A DNA stretch of 64,000 nt from Lactococcus hircilactis (lineage in GTDB: Bacteria > Bacillota > Bacilli > Lactobacillales > Streptococcaceae). The notes under the pieces are model-generated. The model had not been told where the DNA came from. It saw nothing but the letters and a program-made list of their open reading frames with translations, and ran no database searches. Location of the stretch: contig NZ_WITJ01000012.1 of assembly GCF_009601015.1 (NCBI RefSeq), positions 1 to 64,000 of the forward strand, written 5' to 3'. Both the position numbers and the translations under genes were made by a program. Below are positions 7,451 to 16,785 of this stretch, in pieces (within the stretch, counting starts at the first letter, position 1; the number at the start of each line of letters is the position of its first letter).

Positions 7451-9076
7451 ATGAACACAAGTACCATTATTACTATTGTTCTTGCCATCTTAGTGATTGT
7501 ATTGGTTGTCGCCTTTATTTTTTATGCTCAAAAAATCAAAAATGGAAAGCAAGATGCTGAAAGTTTGATTTTAGGTGCTGAAAATAAGGCAAATGAGATT
7601 ACGGCAAACGCAACGCGTGATGCTGAGAATTTGAAACGTGAAGCAGAACTTTACAAAAGAGATGCAGAAAATTTTAAAAAGGAAGCGCGCTATTCGCTCA
7701 AAGAAGAAGAAGAAAAGCAGCGTCGTGATATCGAGAATGAATTTAAGCAAGAACGTAAGGAGTTAAAAGAAACAGAACAACGCCTCACTCAACGTGAGGA
7801 GGTCCTTGACCGTAAGGACGATACTTTAACTAAAAAAGAACGAAACTTAGATTCAAAAGAAGAAAATCTCGCTAAAAAAACTGATACTCTCAATAAGCGT
7901 GAGCAAGAATTACTGCATATTGAAGAAAAGAAGCATCAAGAATTAGAGCGCATCTCAAACTTATCAATGGATGAGGCAAAGGACATTATCTTGACGGAAA
8001 CTCGTGATGGGTTGACAAAAGAAATGGCGCAAATGATTCGTCAAAGCGAGGAAAAAGCTACTGCTGAAGCAGACAAGAAGGCAAAAAATATTATTTCACT
8101 TGCCATTCAACGTGTGTCAAGCGATTCTGTCGCTGAACAGACAGTGTCTGTCGTCACTTTACCAGATGATAGCATGAAAGGTCGAATTATCGGGCGTGAA
8201 GGTCGAAATATCCGAACTTTTGAAGCGTTGACTGGGATTGATGTCATCATCGATGATACGCCAGAAGCGGTCGTATTATCAGGGTTTGATCCGATTCGTC
8301 GGGAAGTCGCTCGGATGACTTTGGAACAATTGGTTCAAGATGGTCGGATTCATCCTGCTCGGATTGAAGAGTTGGTTGAAAAAAATCGCAAAGCGATTGA
8401 TCATAAAATCCGTGAATACGGTGAACAAGCTGCGTTTGAAGTTGGGGCGCATAATTTACACCCTGATTTGATGAAAATCATGGGGCGCTTGCATTTCCGG
8501 ACGTCATATGGACAAAATGTCTTGGATCATTCGGTTGAAGTGGCAAATATCGCTGGGAATTTGGCGGCTGAGATGGGGGAAAATATTCATTTGGCAAAAC
8601 GTGCTGGATTCTTACATGATATCGGAAAAGCTCTGGATCATGAAGTGGAAGGCAGTCACGTAGAAATCGGAACAGAACTTGCACGCAAGTACAAGGAAAA
8701 TCCAATTGTAGTGAATACGATTGCTTCACATCACAATGATACAGAACCAAATTCAGTGATTGCAGTCTTAGTTGCTGCAGCAGATGCATTATCTGCCGCA
8801 AGACCTGGTGCACGTCGTGAATCTGTAGAAAATTACATCAAACGATTGAAGGATTTAGAAAATATTTCGACAAGCTTTGATGGCGTGGATACAGCTTTTG
8901 CACTGCAAGCTGGTCGCGAGGTGCGTGTGATGGTTAAGCCTGATCGTTTATCAGATGATAAGATGGCTGTGCTTGCACGTGACATTAAAAATCGTATTGA
9001 GAATGAAATGGATTATCCTGGTAATATCAAGGTTACAGTCATTCGAGAAACACGTGCGATTGATTATGCAAAATGA
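7451..9076 (+). CDS. rny: Ribonuclease Y
   Basis: A 541-residue membrane-anchored endoribonuclease that starts decay of many mRNAs in Gram-positive bacteria. Residues 5-25 form one transmembrane helix. Residues about 30-195 form a long charged coiled coil. The KH RNA-binding domain contains [15 protein letters not shown] near residue 243. The HD catalytic domain contains [10 protein letters not shown] near 389 and a conserved HHND. The length and order match the family. An AAAGGAGAAGC site precedes ATG 7451. A structured leader and a promoter of its own suggest independent control. Confidence 0.96.
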   Translation: MNTSTIITIVLAILVIVLVVAFIFYAQKIKNGKQDAESLILGAENKANEITANATRDAENLKREAELYKRDAENFKKEARYSLKEEEEKQRRDIENEFKQERKELKETEQRLTQREEVLDRKDDTLTKKERNLDSKEENLAKKTDTLNKREQELLHIEEKKHQELERISNLSMDEAKDIILTETRDGLTKEMAQMIRQSEEKATAEADKKAKNIISLAIQRVSSDSVAEQTVSVVTLPDDSMKGRIIGREGRNIRTFEALTGIDVIIDDTPEAVVLSGFDPIRREVARMTLEQLVQDGRIHPARIEELVEKNRKAIDHKIREYGEQAAFEVGAHNLHPDLMKIMGRLHFRTSYGQNVLDHSVEVANIAGNLAAEMGENIHLAKRAGFLHDIGKALDHEVEGSHVEIGTELARKYKENPIVVNTIASHHNDTEPNSVIAVLVAAADALSAARPGARRESVENYIKRLKDLENISTSFDGVDTAFALQAGREVRVMVKPDRLSDDKMAVLARDIKNRIENEMDYPGNIKVTVIRETRAIDYAK

Positions 9077-9078
9077 TG

Positions 9079-9107
9079 AAAAAATGGGTGGTTCACTCAT
9101 TTTTTTG
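9079..9107 (+). terminator. rny terminator
   Basis: Stem AAATGGGTG/CACTCATTT with loop GTT is followed by TTTTTTG. One G-T pair is present. Confidence 0.8.
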
Positions 9108-9170
9108 TTAAAAAAAGTAAAGTGAAATATTTCAATTTGGTAACAAAGTATAGCTTTTGCTTTTTTTTTT

Positions 9171-9179
9171 TGCTAAAAT
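9171..9179 (+). promoter_or_regulatory. Extended -10 promoter of gmk
   Basis: TGCTAAAAT sits behind a long T tract. No clear -35 is present. It lies 72 bases before the gmk start. Confidence 0.5.
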
Positions 9180-9212
9180 GGGAAAATAAACATCTGAGGC
9201 ATCGTCAGGTGA

Positions 9213-9869
<657 letters not shown>

Positions 9870-9871
9870 GT

Positions 9872-9885
9872 TGTCAGTACTGACA
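9872..9885. repeat. Palindrome copy between gmk and rpoZ
   Basis: Perfect 14-mer two bases after the gmk stop codon, inside the gmk-rpoZ transcription unit. It is not followed by a T run. Confidence 0.95.
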
Positions 9886-9938
9886 GAAATGATTTTTTCG
9901 CTACTGCGACGATTAAAATGTGAAAGAGGTAAATGATT

Positions 9939-10349
9939 ATGATGTTAGAACCATCGATTGATAAGTTGTTAGAAAAAGTGGATTCAAAATACTCGCTTGT
10001 GATTTTAGAAGCGAAGCGGGCGCATGAATTGCATGAAGGAGAACGTGCAACTCAAAAGGAATATAAATCTGTTAAGAATACATTGCGTGCTTTAGAAGAA
10101 ATCGCAAATGGAACAGTTACGATTCACCCAGCTCCTGAAGCGAAACGGCATACGTTGGTTGAACGGCGTGAATTGGAACATTTAGAAGCGCTGATGGCTG
10201 AAAAGAAAATTAAAGATCAAATCGCTCAAGAAGAAAAAGAAGAAGAAGAAAAGCAAAAAGGAAATCGTGCGAAAAAAACTTCTGTCGAAGTTGAAGTTGA
10301 AATCGAAGTTGAATCTGAAGTCGAATCTGAAACTGAAGAGGAAGAATAA
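9939..10349 (+). CDS. rpoZ: RNA polymerase omega subunit with acidic tail
   Basis: Omega aids assembly of RNA polymerase by binding beta-prime. Residues 1-65 match the family ([31 protein letters not shown]). The rest is unusual: residues about 80-136 are charged and end in a repetitive Val-Glu/Glu-Ser acidic stretch, so the protein is about 136 residues against roughly 70-105 in most Firmicutes. I start at ATG 9939, nine bases after AGAGG. ATG 9933 would be only three bases from it. The gene lies between gmk and priA, the usual place. Confidence 0.85.
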   Translation: MMLEPSIDKLLEKVDSKYSLVILEAKRAHELHEGERATQKEYKSVKNTLRALEEIANGTVTIHPAPEAKRHTLVERRELEHLEALMAEKKIKDQIAQEEKEEEEKQKGNRAKKTSVEVEVEIEVESEVESETEEEE

Positions 10350-10418
10350 TCAAAATTGGCGCGCTCTGGCGTGCTTTTTGATAGAATAAAGTGACAAAAG
10401 GTAAGTGAGTGAGAGCTG

Positions 10419-12764
10419 ATGAAAATTGCAAAAATTATTGTGGATATCCCGCTGATGCAGACGGATAAACCTTTTACTTATCAGATTCCAAAGGAGCTGT
10501 CAGCACTGACAGAAGTTGGGATGCGCGTCCATGTCCCATTTGGGGCGGGAAATCGCTTGGTTCAAGGCATCATTGTCGAGATTCTTGAACACCTCATCTC
10601 GTCCAAAGCGACGTCTGGACTGAAAAAAATAGCGGAGTTACTTGATGTGACGCCTGTACTGACAAAAGAACAATTGTGGCTGGCTGATGAGATGCGCCAC
10701 CACGTTTTTTCTTATAAAATTTCTTGTTTGAAAGCCATGTTACCATCACTTTTGAATTCGAATTACGATAAATTATTTCAAGATGAAAAAGGGAATCAAT
10801 GGTATTCTTCTAAACTTTCGGATGAAGAAAAACTTGAGTTTACAAAGCGTGCTGCGCGTCATGAACTTTCAGTGACTTATTTGGCGAAATCAAAAGAAAA
10901 TCGTAAAGTTGAAAAATTTATTTCTGTATTGGATCATGAAAAATTAGCCTTATTTGAAGTCAAAAAAGCTGCGAAAAAACGAGACGAGTTTAAACGGTTT
11001 TTATTGCGTCATTTTGGTGAGAAAATTCCTGTAAAAAATTTAGCTTTTTCTCATGCTCAAGTAAAATTTTTTATAGATCAGGGATTGATTGAGATCAAAG
11101 AAGTGGAAATTTCGCGGACGCGTGCCTTATTTGATGCTGTCAGCGCTGACAAAGCTAAAAAACTGAATGAAGAGCAAAAAAAAGCATTTGATCAGATCAT
11201 CTCAAGTGTTGAGCGTCCTTATTTACTTGAAGGAATTACAGGATCAGGAAAAACAGAGGTTTATTTGCACGTCATCGCACATTTTCTTGCGCTTGGAAAA
11301 ACTGCGCTCTTATTGGTACCAGAAATCAGTTTGACGCCGCAAATGTCAGAGCGATTTATTGCGCGTTTTGGAGATCAAGTGGCCATCATGCACTCAGGAT
11401 TATCCGATGGAGAAAAGTATGATGAGTGGCGAAAAATCAAAATGCAAAAAGCACGTGTTGTTGTGGGGGCACGATCAGCCATTTTTGCACCTGTGGATCA
11501 AATTGGCGTGATCATCATTGATGAGGAGCACGAAACAAGCTATAAACAAGATTCAAGTCCACGTTATCATGCAAGAGACATCGCGCTTTTACGGGCAAAA
11601 TGGCATCATGCTGCGCTGGTTTTAGGCTCTGCGACGCCGAGTTTAGAGAGTCGTGCACGTGCAATGAAGGGAAATTATCAGCTGTTGCGTTTAAATCAAC
11701 GTGCAAATGAGGCTGCAGTTTTACCTGAGGTGAAGATTGTGGACATGCGTTCACAGATTAATGATCAAGCGGCTAATTTTTCACAGCTTTTATTAGAAAA
11801 AATAAGAGAAAAATTAGCGCGCAATGAACAAGTCATTCTCATGCTTAATAAAAGAGGATACAGTTCATTTGTGATGTGTCGAGAATGTGGCTTTGTTGTG
11901 CAATGTCCGAATTGTGACATTTCACTGACCTTGCACATGGACACGCGAACGCTCAATTGTCACTATTGCGGGCATGTTCAAGGGATTCCTCAGCGGTGTC
12001 CAAATTGTCAGGCAAAAAAAATTCGTTATTATGGGTCAGGGACACAAAAGGTTCAAGAAGAATTAGAGCAGCTCATGCCAGAAGTTAAAATTTTGCGGAT
12101 GGATGTTGATACAACACGTACAAAGCATGCACATGAGAAAATTCTAAAGAAATTTGGTGATGGTGAAGCGGACATTTTACTTGGCACTCAGATGATTGCA
12201 AAAGGATTAGATTTTCCTAATGTTACACTGGTAGGTGTCATAAATGCGGATACGGGATTAAATTTACCAGATTTTCGTGCAAGTGAGCGCAGCTTTGAGC
12301 TTTTGATGCAGGTTTCAGGACGTGCAGGGCGTGCAGAAAAAAAAGGAGAGGTTTTGATTCAGACCTTTAATCCAGAACATTATGCGATTAAATTGGCGAA
12401 AGAACAGAACTATGAACGATTTTATGAGGCGGAAATGAAATTTAGAAAAAATCTCTCATATCCCCCTTATTATTTCACAGTTCAGGTCATGATTTCTCAT
12501 AAAGATGAATCGATTGCGATTCAAAAAGCGTATGAAATTGCGGATTTGATCAAGCGACAGTTGAGCGAAAAAGCAAAGATTTTAGGACCAACACCGCGAC
12601 CGATTGCACGAACACACAATCTTTTTCACTATCAAATTTTGGTCAAATATCGATTTGAAACACAGTTAGAAGCGGCACTCAATGAGGTGCTCGAACTTAC
12701 TCAACTCAAGGAAAATAAGGAGCTGCGGGTTATTATTGACAGTGAACCGCAAAATTTTATCTGA
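10419..12764 (+). CDS. priA: Primosomal protein N' (replication restart helicase)
   Basis: A 781-residue 3'-5' DNA helicase that reloads the replicative helicase at stalled forks. The N-terminal 3'-DNA-binding domain is followed by Walker A GITGSGKTE (about 271-279), DEEH (about 367), and a helicase C domain (LGTQMIAKGLDFPNV...QVSGRAGR). Inserted between motifs is the zinc-binding region with eight cysteines (CRECG...CPNCD...CHYCG...CPNCQ, about 487-532). Two palindrome variants are read in frame as LSALT and VSAD. The stop codon overlaps the start of the next gene by one base. Confidence 0.96.
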   Translation: MKIAKIIVDIPLMQTDKPFTYQIPKELSALTEVGMRVHVPFGAGNRLVQGIIVEILEHLISSKATSGLKKIAELLDVTPVLTKEQLWLADEMRHHVFSYKISCLKAMLPSLLNSNYDKLFQDEKGNQWYSSKLSDEEKLEFTKRAARHELSVTYLAKSKENRKVEKFISVLDHEKLALFEVKKAAKKRDEFKRFLLRHFGEKIPVKNLAFSHAQVKFFIDQGLIEIKEVEISRTRALFDAVSADKAKKLNEEQKKAFDQIISSVERPYLLEGITGSGKTEVYLHVIAHFLALGKTALLLVPEISLTPQMSERFIARFGDQVAIMHSGLSDGEKYDEWRKIKMQKARVVVGARSAIFAPVDQIGVIIIDEEHETSYKQDSSPRYHARDIALLRAKWHHAALVLGSATPSLESRARAMKGNYQLLRLNQRANEAAVLPEVKIVDMRSQINDQAANFSQLLLEKIREKLARNEQVILMLNKRGYSSFVMCRECGFVVQCPNCDISLTLHMDTRTLNCHYCGHVQGIPQRCPNCQAKKIRYYGSGTQKVQEELEQLMPEVKILRMDVDTTRTKHAHEKILKKFGDGEADILLGTQMIAKGLDFPNVTLVGVINADTGLNLPDFRASERSFELLMQVSGRAGRAEKKGEVLIQTFNPEHYAIKLAKEQNYERFYEAEMKFRKNLSYPPYYFTVQVMISHKDESIAIQKAYEIADLIKRQLSEKAKILGPTPRPIARTHNLFHYQILVKYRFETQLEAALNEVLELTQLKENKELRVIIDSEPQNFI
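10498..10511. repeat. Palindrome variant inside priA (TGTCAGCACTGACA)
   Basis: One-base variant of the 14-mer, read as Ser-Ala-Leu-Thr. Confidence 0.9.
11138..11151. repeat. Palindrome variant inside priA (TGTCAGCGCTGACA)
   Basis: A perfectly palindromic variant with GCGC at the centre, read as Val-Ser-Ala-Asp. It lies between the DNA-binding and helicase domains. Confidence 0.9.
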
Positions 12765-13150
12765 TGAACATACGGATTTTTAAACACTATATTCGCTCTT
12801 GGCTGACAAAAGATCTGGATTTATTTCTGTCAGTACTGACAGAAAATGTCCAGATTACTGAATGTTACGGTGCTCAATATTTTGGGAAAAAAGAGTGCAA
12901 GAAGTGGTTTTCTCACTGGTTTTCATCGCTTGAAAATCAGGTGATTGCATGGGAAATACACACACAAGAATCATCAGGGGAGTATGGGTTTTTTACGTGG
13001 ACGTTTGAGTGTGTTTATAACAATGAACACACGATTTTTGATGGCATTTCACGGGTCAAATTTAAGGGAGATCTGATTTGTGAGATTTATGAATTTGAGA
13101 TGACACACAAAAAACAGCGCCCATATTCCCTCAAAAAAAAGAAACAATAG
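12764..13150 (+). CDS. NTF2/SnoaL-like small protein
   Basis: 128 residues resembling the SnoaL-like branch of the NTF2 fold. It has an N-terminal helical part (YIRSWLTKDLDLFLSVLTENV), a strand with a central GAQYFGKKECKKWF segment, and C-terminal beta strands (GFFTWTFECVYN, DGISRVKFKGDLICEIYEF). Members bind small ligands or act as isomerases, and no specific activity can be assigned. The ATG overlaps the priA stop codon (TGATG), so translation is coupled. A palindrome copy in frame encodes SVLT. The C terminus is lysine-rich. Confidence 0.65.
   Translation: MNIRIFKHYIRSWLTKDLDLFLSVLTENVQITECYGAQYFGKKECKKWFSHWFSSLENQVIAWEIHTQESSGEYGFFTWTFECVYNNEHTIFDGISRVKFKGDLICEIYEFEMTHKKQRPYSLKKKKQ
12828..12841. 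repeat. Palindrome copy inside the NTF2-like gene
   Basis: Perfect 14-mer read as Ser-Val-Leu-Thr. Confidence 0.95.
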
Positions 13151-13498
13151 CCATTCACATGCTTCACCTGATGTTGTGGTGTGAATGTACGATGCAGCGC
13201 TTGGATTAAAGAAGAAGTCAGAAAAGTGGTGATCCATCACAAATTTTTCTTTTTGAGGATTCTGTCAGTACTGACAGAAAATAAAAATCTTTGCAAGGAA
13301 AAACACGTTGAAATAGGATTTCTCTGGTGACTTTTGGATGCTGATTGATCAGCTGTCACTCGTTCTTCTTTTGGTTTAAAAGTCATCAAAAAGCAAAAGC
13401 AAGGATTCAAGTTTTTGAAAATCACGCGTTTTTAGCTTTGGAAAGTCTGGTAAGAAAAAATCAGCAGCACATCGTAAAATTTTAAAAAAGGAACAAAA
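13151..13498. other. Long intergenic stretch without a convincing gene
   Basis: About 350 bases between the NTF2-like gene and fmt. It holds an imperfect hairpin, CATTCACA...TGTGAATG (about 13153-13188), and one perfect palindrome at 13263. No reading frame has both a Shine-Dalgarno site and a recognisable product. It may be a decayed gene. The fmt site AAAAAGGAAC lies at its right end. Confidence 0.5.
13263..13276. repeat. Palindrome copy upstream of fmt
   Basis: Perfect 14-mer (TCTGTCAGTACTGACAGA with flanks) in the long intergenic space. Confidence 0.95.
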
Positions 13499-14464
13499 AT
13501 GAAAAAAACAAAATTATTATTTATGGGAACTCCAGAATTTGCTGCAACAGTGCTAAGGGGCATCATTGCGCATGACGAGTATGAAATTCTTGCCGTAGTC
13601 ACTCAGCCCGATCGCAAAGTTGGACGCAAACATGAGCTAAAAATGCCCCCGGTTAAGACTGTTGCACTTGAGTTTGGACTGCCCGTTTTTCAGCCAGAAA
13701 AACTCTCTCAATCAAAAGAACTTGAAGCGCTGCTTGAACTTGGTGCGGATGGCATTGTGACGAGCGCTTTTGGTCAATTTTTGCCCTCTCGTTTGCTGGA
13801 TGCGGTTCAATTTGCAGTGAACACGCATGGAAGTCTGCTGCCCAAATATCGTGGCGGTGCACCCATTCAGTATGCGCTCAGAAATGGAGATGAGGTTGCA
13901 GGAGTGACGCTTATTGAGATGGTTAAAAAAATGGATGCTGGAGGAATGATTGCAAAAACGTCCATTCCAATTTTGGATGAGGATAATGCAGGATCATTAT
14001 TTGAGAAATTAGCAATTGTCGCGCGTGATTTATTGCTCGAAAGTCTCCCACAGTATCTTTTGGGAAATCTAAAACCAGTCGCACAAGATGAAACAAAAGT
14101 GACGTTTAGTCCAAACATTTCACCTGAAGAAGAAAAAATAGATTGGACAAAATCTGCGCGTGAAATTTTTAATCACATCAGAAGTCTAGCGCCGCATCCT
14201 GTTGCGCACACGTTTTTAAATGGCGCACGGTTCAAAATCGAAGCAGTCGAAATCGTGGAAAAAAATACTGTCAGTACTGACAACATTCCAAAACCAGGCG
14301 AAATTGTTGAAAAAACAAAGAAACGGCTTCTTGTGGCTACAAAAAACGGCTTTGTGTCACTTAAAGTCGTCCAACCCCAAGGAAAACCACAAATGTCAAT
14401 CGAGAGTTATCTCAATGGACTAGGACAAAAAGTCAAAGTAGGCGATTGTTTTGATCCCAAATAA
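13499..14464 (+). CDS. fmt: Methionyl-tRNA formyltransferase
   Basis: A 321-residue enzyme that formylates initiator Met-tRNA using 10-formyl-tetrahydrofolate. FMGTPEFAA (residues 9-17) begins the Rossmann-like formyltransferase domain. The catalytic region [17 protein letters not shown] (about 107-123) contains the conserved Asn, His and the SLLP motif. The C-terminal domain recognises tRNA. An AAAAAGGAAC site precedes ATG 13499. A palindrome copy near the C-terminal domain is read as VSTD. In many Firmicutes priA, fmt and rsmB are neighbours, as here. Confidence 0.96.
   Translation: MKKTKLLFMGTPEFAATVLRGIIAHDEYEILAVVTQPDRKVGRKHELKMPPVKTVALEFGLPVFQPEKLSQSKELEALLELGADGIVTSAFGQFLPSRLLDAVQFAVNTHGSLLPKYRGGAPIQYALRNGDEVAGVTLIEMVKKMDAGGMIAKTSIPILDEDNAGSLFEKLAIVARDLLLESLPQYLLGNLKPVAQDETKVTFSPNISPEEEKIDWTKSAREIFNHIRSLAPHPVAHTFLNGARFKIEAVEIVEKNTVSTDNIPKPGEIVEKTKKRLLVATKNGFVSLKVVQPQGKPQMSIESYLNGLGQKVKVGDCFDPK
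14269..14282. repeat. Palindrome copy inside fmt
   Basis: Perfect 14-mer read as Val-Ser-Thr-Asp in a variable loop of the C-terminal domain. Confidence 0.95.
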
Positions 14465-14550
14465 ATGTAAAAAAAGACAAAAATGTTAAGAAAATTCGCA
14501 TCGCACAGCACACTCCCATTTTTTTTACTCCGTTTAAAAATGAGCTTTTA

Positions 14551-14559
14551 TGGTACAAT
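14551..14559 (+). promoter_or_regulatory. Extended -10 promoter of rsmB, predicted leaderless
   Basis: TGGTACAAT ends six bases before the ATG at 14566. Normal spacing puts the transcription start at or next to the start codon, so the mRNA would have no 5' leader. No Shine-Dalgarno site is visible. Confidence 0.65.
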
Positions 14560-14565
14560 AATTTT

Positions 14566-15843
14566 ATGAAAACAAATGCAAGACAACTGGCACTTGATGT
14601 GCTCAATGATATTTTTTCAAACGACGCTTACGCCAATCTCTCGCTGGATCATCACTTGAAAAAAAGTGACTTAAGTGTGCGAGATAAGAGTTTTGTTACG
14701 GCCTTAGTCTATGGTGTTGTTGCAAAAAAAGAACTTTTGGAGTGGTACAGCGCACCATTTCTAAAAAAAGCACCACAACCTTGGCTGCAAATGCTGCTAA
14801 ATCTCACGCTCTATCAGATTCAATGGATGGACAAAGTTCCAACCTCAGCTGCGGTTGATGAGGCGGTGAAGCTCGCAAAAAATCACGATAAACACAATGG
14901 AGAGACTGCAGGAAAATTCATAAATGCAGTGCTTCGCAATTTTATGCGCTCAGAACATCGTTTTGAGCTTCCAAAAACTTGGGAAATCAAATATTCAATG
15001 CCAAAGCTCTTGCTGGATAAAATGGTGAAGCAGTTTGGTGGCAAAAGAACAGGAGAAATTCTTGAAAGTTTGGAGGAAAAAAGTCACGTGAGCCTACGTG
15101 TGATTGATCCAACCGTTGAAATTGCTGGAACGATTCCGTCAGTACTGACAAAAACGGCTGTCATTGCTGACAGCGGAAATTTTGCAGAAAAAGCGGCTTT
15201 TCTCGAAGGAAAATACACGATTCAAGATGAATCCAGTCAACTTGTAGCCCCTCAAATGGAACTTTCAGGAACAGAAGAAATCCTTGATGCTTGTGCAGCG
15301 CCAGGAGGAAAAACGACGCACATGGCAACCTATCTCACGACAGGACACATTACTGCACTGGATTTGTATGATCACAAACTCAAACTCATCGAAGAAAATG
15401 CGAAACGCCAAGGTGTTTCAGACAAAATCACGACAAAAAAATTGGATGCCACAAAAGTCTATGAAACCTTTGGTCCTGAGCGTTTTGATCGGATTTTAGT
15501 GGATGCACCGTGTTCTGGTGTGGGCTTGATTCGCAGAAAACCCGACATTCGTTATCGAAAAGAAAGTTCGGATTTTACCCAACTTCATGACATACAATTG
15601 AAAATTTTAGACAACGCATCGAAATCTTTGAAAAAAAATGGTATAATGATTTACAGTACTTGTACAATCTTTGATGAAGAAAATTTCGATGTGATTCAAG
15701 CGTTTCTCGCCACTCACAAAGATTTTGAGCAAGTAACAATCTCCCATGAAAAGAACGATATCATCACAGCAGGCTGCATCTTTTTGACCCCTGAGATGTA
15801 TCACACCGACGGATTTTTCGTTGCTAAATTTAGAAAAAATTAG
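14566..15843 (+). CDS. rsmB: 16S rRNA m5C967 methyltransferase
   Basis: A 425-residue SAM-dependent enzyme that methylates C967 of 16S rRNA. An N-terminal NusB-like domain (residues 1-140) precedes the Rossmann methyltransferase domain. Motif I is DACAAPGGKTTH (about 242-253). DAPCSGVGLIRRKPDIR (about 315) and YSTCTI (about 364) carry the two catalytic cysteines. One near-perfect palindrome (SVLT) and one variant (VIAD) lie 8 bases apart in the middle of the gene. The promoter almost touches the start codon, suggesting a leaderless transcript. Confidence 0.95.
   Translation: MKTNARQLALDVLNDIFSNDAYANLSLDHHLKKSDLSVRDKSFVTALVYGVVAKKELLEWYSAPFLKKAPQPWLQMLLNLTLYQIQWMDKVPTSAAVDEAVKLAKNHDKHNGETAGKFINAVLRNFMRSEHRFELPKTWEIKYSMPKLLLDKMVKQFGGKRTGEILESLEEKSHVSLRVIDPTVEIAGTIPSVLTKTAVIADSGNFAEKAAFLEGKYTIQDESSQLVAPQMELSGTEEILDACAAPGGKTTHMATYLTTGHITALDLYDHKLKLIEENAKRQGVSDKITTKKLDATKVYETFGPERFDRILVDAPCSGVGLIRRKPDIRYRKESSDFTQLHDIQLKILDNASKSLKKNGIMIYSTCTIFDEENFDVIQAFLATHKDFEQVTISHEKNDIITAGCIFLTPEMYHTDGFFVAKFRKN
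15137..15150. repeat. Near-perfect palindrome inside rsmB
   Basis: CGTCAGTACTGACA, 13 of 14 bases, read as Ser-Val-Leu-Thr after proline. Confidence 0.85.
15159..15172. repeat. Diverged palindrome inside rsmB
   Basis: TGTCATTGCTGACA keeps both TGTCA/TGACA arms and differs at the centre. It is read as Val-Ile-Ala-Asp. It lies 8 bases after the previous copy. Confidence 0.6.
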
Positions 15844-16008
15844 AATCTCATTAAAATAACTTAAGTCCGTGAAGCAGGTATTTCGCTTGTTTTTAACGTC
15901 AAAAAATGGTTATAATAATGAAAAAGCTTCTTTTGTCTCACTTTTTAATTACTGATTCAAAAAAAGTGGTTCGTAATTTTAAATAAACTTATTCTTTAAG
16001 GAGAAAAA

Positions 16009-16785
16009 GTGGAATATAGTATTTTATCTGACATTGGCTCAAAACGTGTCACAAACCAAGACTATGCTGGAACATTTGTAAATCGAGCAGGGTATCGCCT
16101 CTTTTTACTTGCCGATGGCATGGGCGGACACAAAGCCGGAAATGTCGCAAGTAAATTAACAGTCGAAGATTTAGGAAAACTCTGGTCTGAATCCTTTTTT
16201 GATGATGGAACACCAGAAGAAACAATTGAAACATGGCTTCGCAATCAGATTCGTAATGAAAACGAAAATATTGCAAATCTTGGTCAACTTGATGAATATC
16301 GCGGGATGGGAACAACATTTGAAGCCTTACTCATCAAGGATGGACGTGCCATTTCAGCCCATGTCGGAGACAGTCGTAAATACCTCATCCGAGAAGGTCA
16401 GCTCAACAAAATCACTGTTGATCACTCCCTTGTTCAAGAACTTGTGGATGCTGGACAAATCACAGAAGAAGAAGCCGAAGTGCATCCAAATAAGAATATT
16501 ATCACACGCTCATTAGGTCAACCTTCTGAGGTGAAAGCAGATATTCAAGCGTTTGATTTGCAAGTGGGCGATTATCTTTTGATTAACTCGGACGGACTCA
16601 CCAATATGGTTTCCGGAAAAGAAATTTTAGATATTATTGAACGGGAAGATCTGAGCTTAGACAATAAATCTGAAGCTTTGATTCGTCTGGCCAATGAACA
16701 CGGCGGCAGTGATAATATCACCGTCGTACTCGTCTATTGTCGCGCCGAAGACCTAGAAAATACGTCTCAGGAGGATCGTCAATGA
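16009..16785 (+). CDS. stp: PP2C-type serine/threonine phosphatase
   Basis: A 258-residue PPM-family protein phosphatase that reverses phosphorylation by the kinase encoded next door. Metal-binding motifs are visible: [11 protein letters not shown] (about 6-16), [11 protein letters not shown] (about 35-45), GDSR (about 117), and the C-terminal SDGLTN and GGSDNITVV (about 233-241). The start is GTG 16009, five bases after AAGGAGA. No ATG fits. Its stop codon overlaps the prkC start (ATGA), so the pair is translationally coupled. Confidence 0.95.
   Translation: MEYSILSDIGSKRVTNQDYAGTFVNRAGYRLFLLADGMGGHKAGNVASKLTVEDLGKLWSESFFDDGTPEETIETWLRNQIRNENENIANLGQLDEYRGMGTTFEALLIKDGRAISAHVGDSRKYLIREGQLNKITVDHSLVQELVDAGQITEEEAEVHPNKNIITRSLGQPSEVKADIQAFDLQVGDYLLINSDGLTNMVSGKEILDIIEREDLSLDNKSEALIRLANEHGGSDNITVVLVYCRAEDLENTSQEDRQ

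Noticed and set aside
13237-13425. 62-residue minus-strand reading frame in the NTF2-fmt gap
   Set aside because: No ribosome-binding site, no recognisable protein pattern, and it runs through a palindrome copy only by chance of frame.
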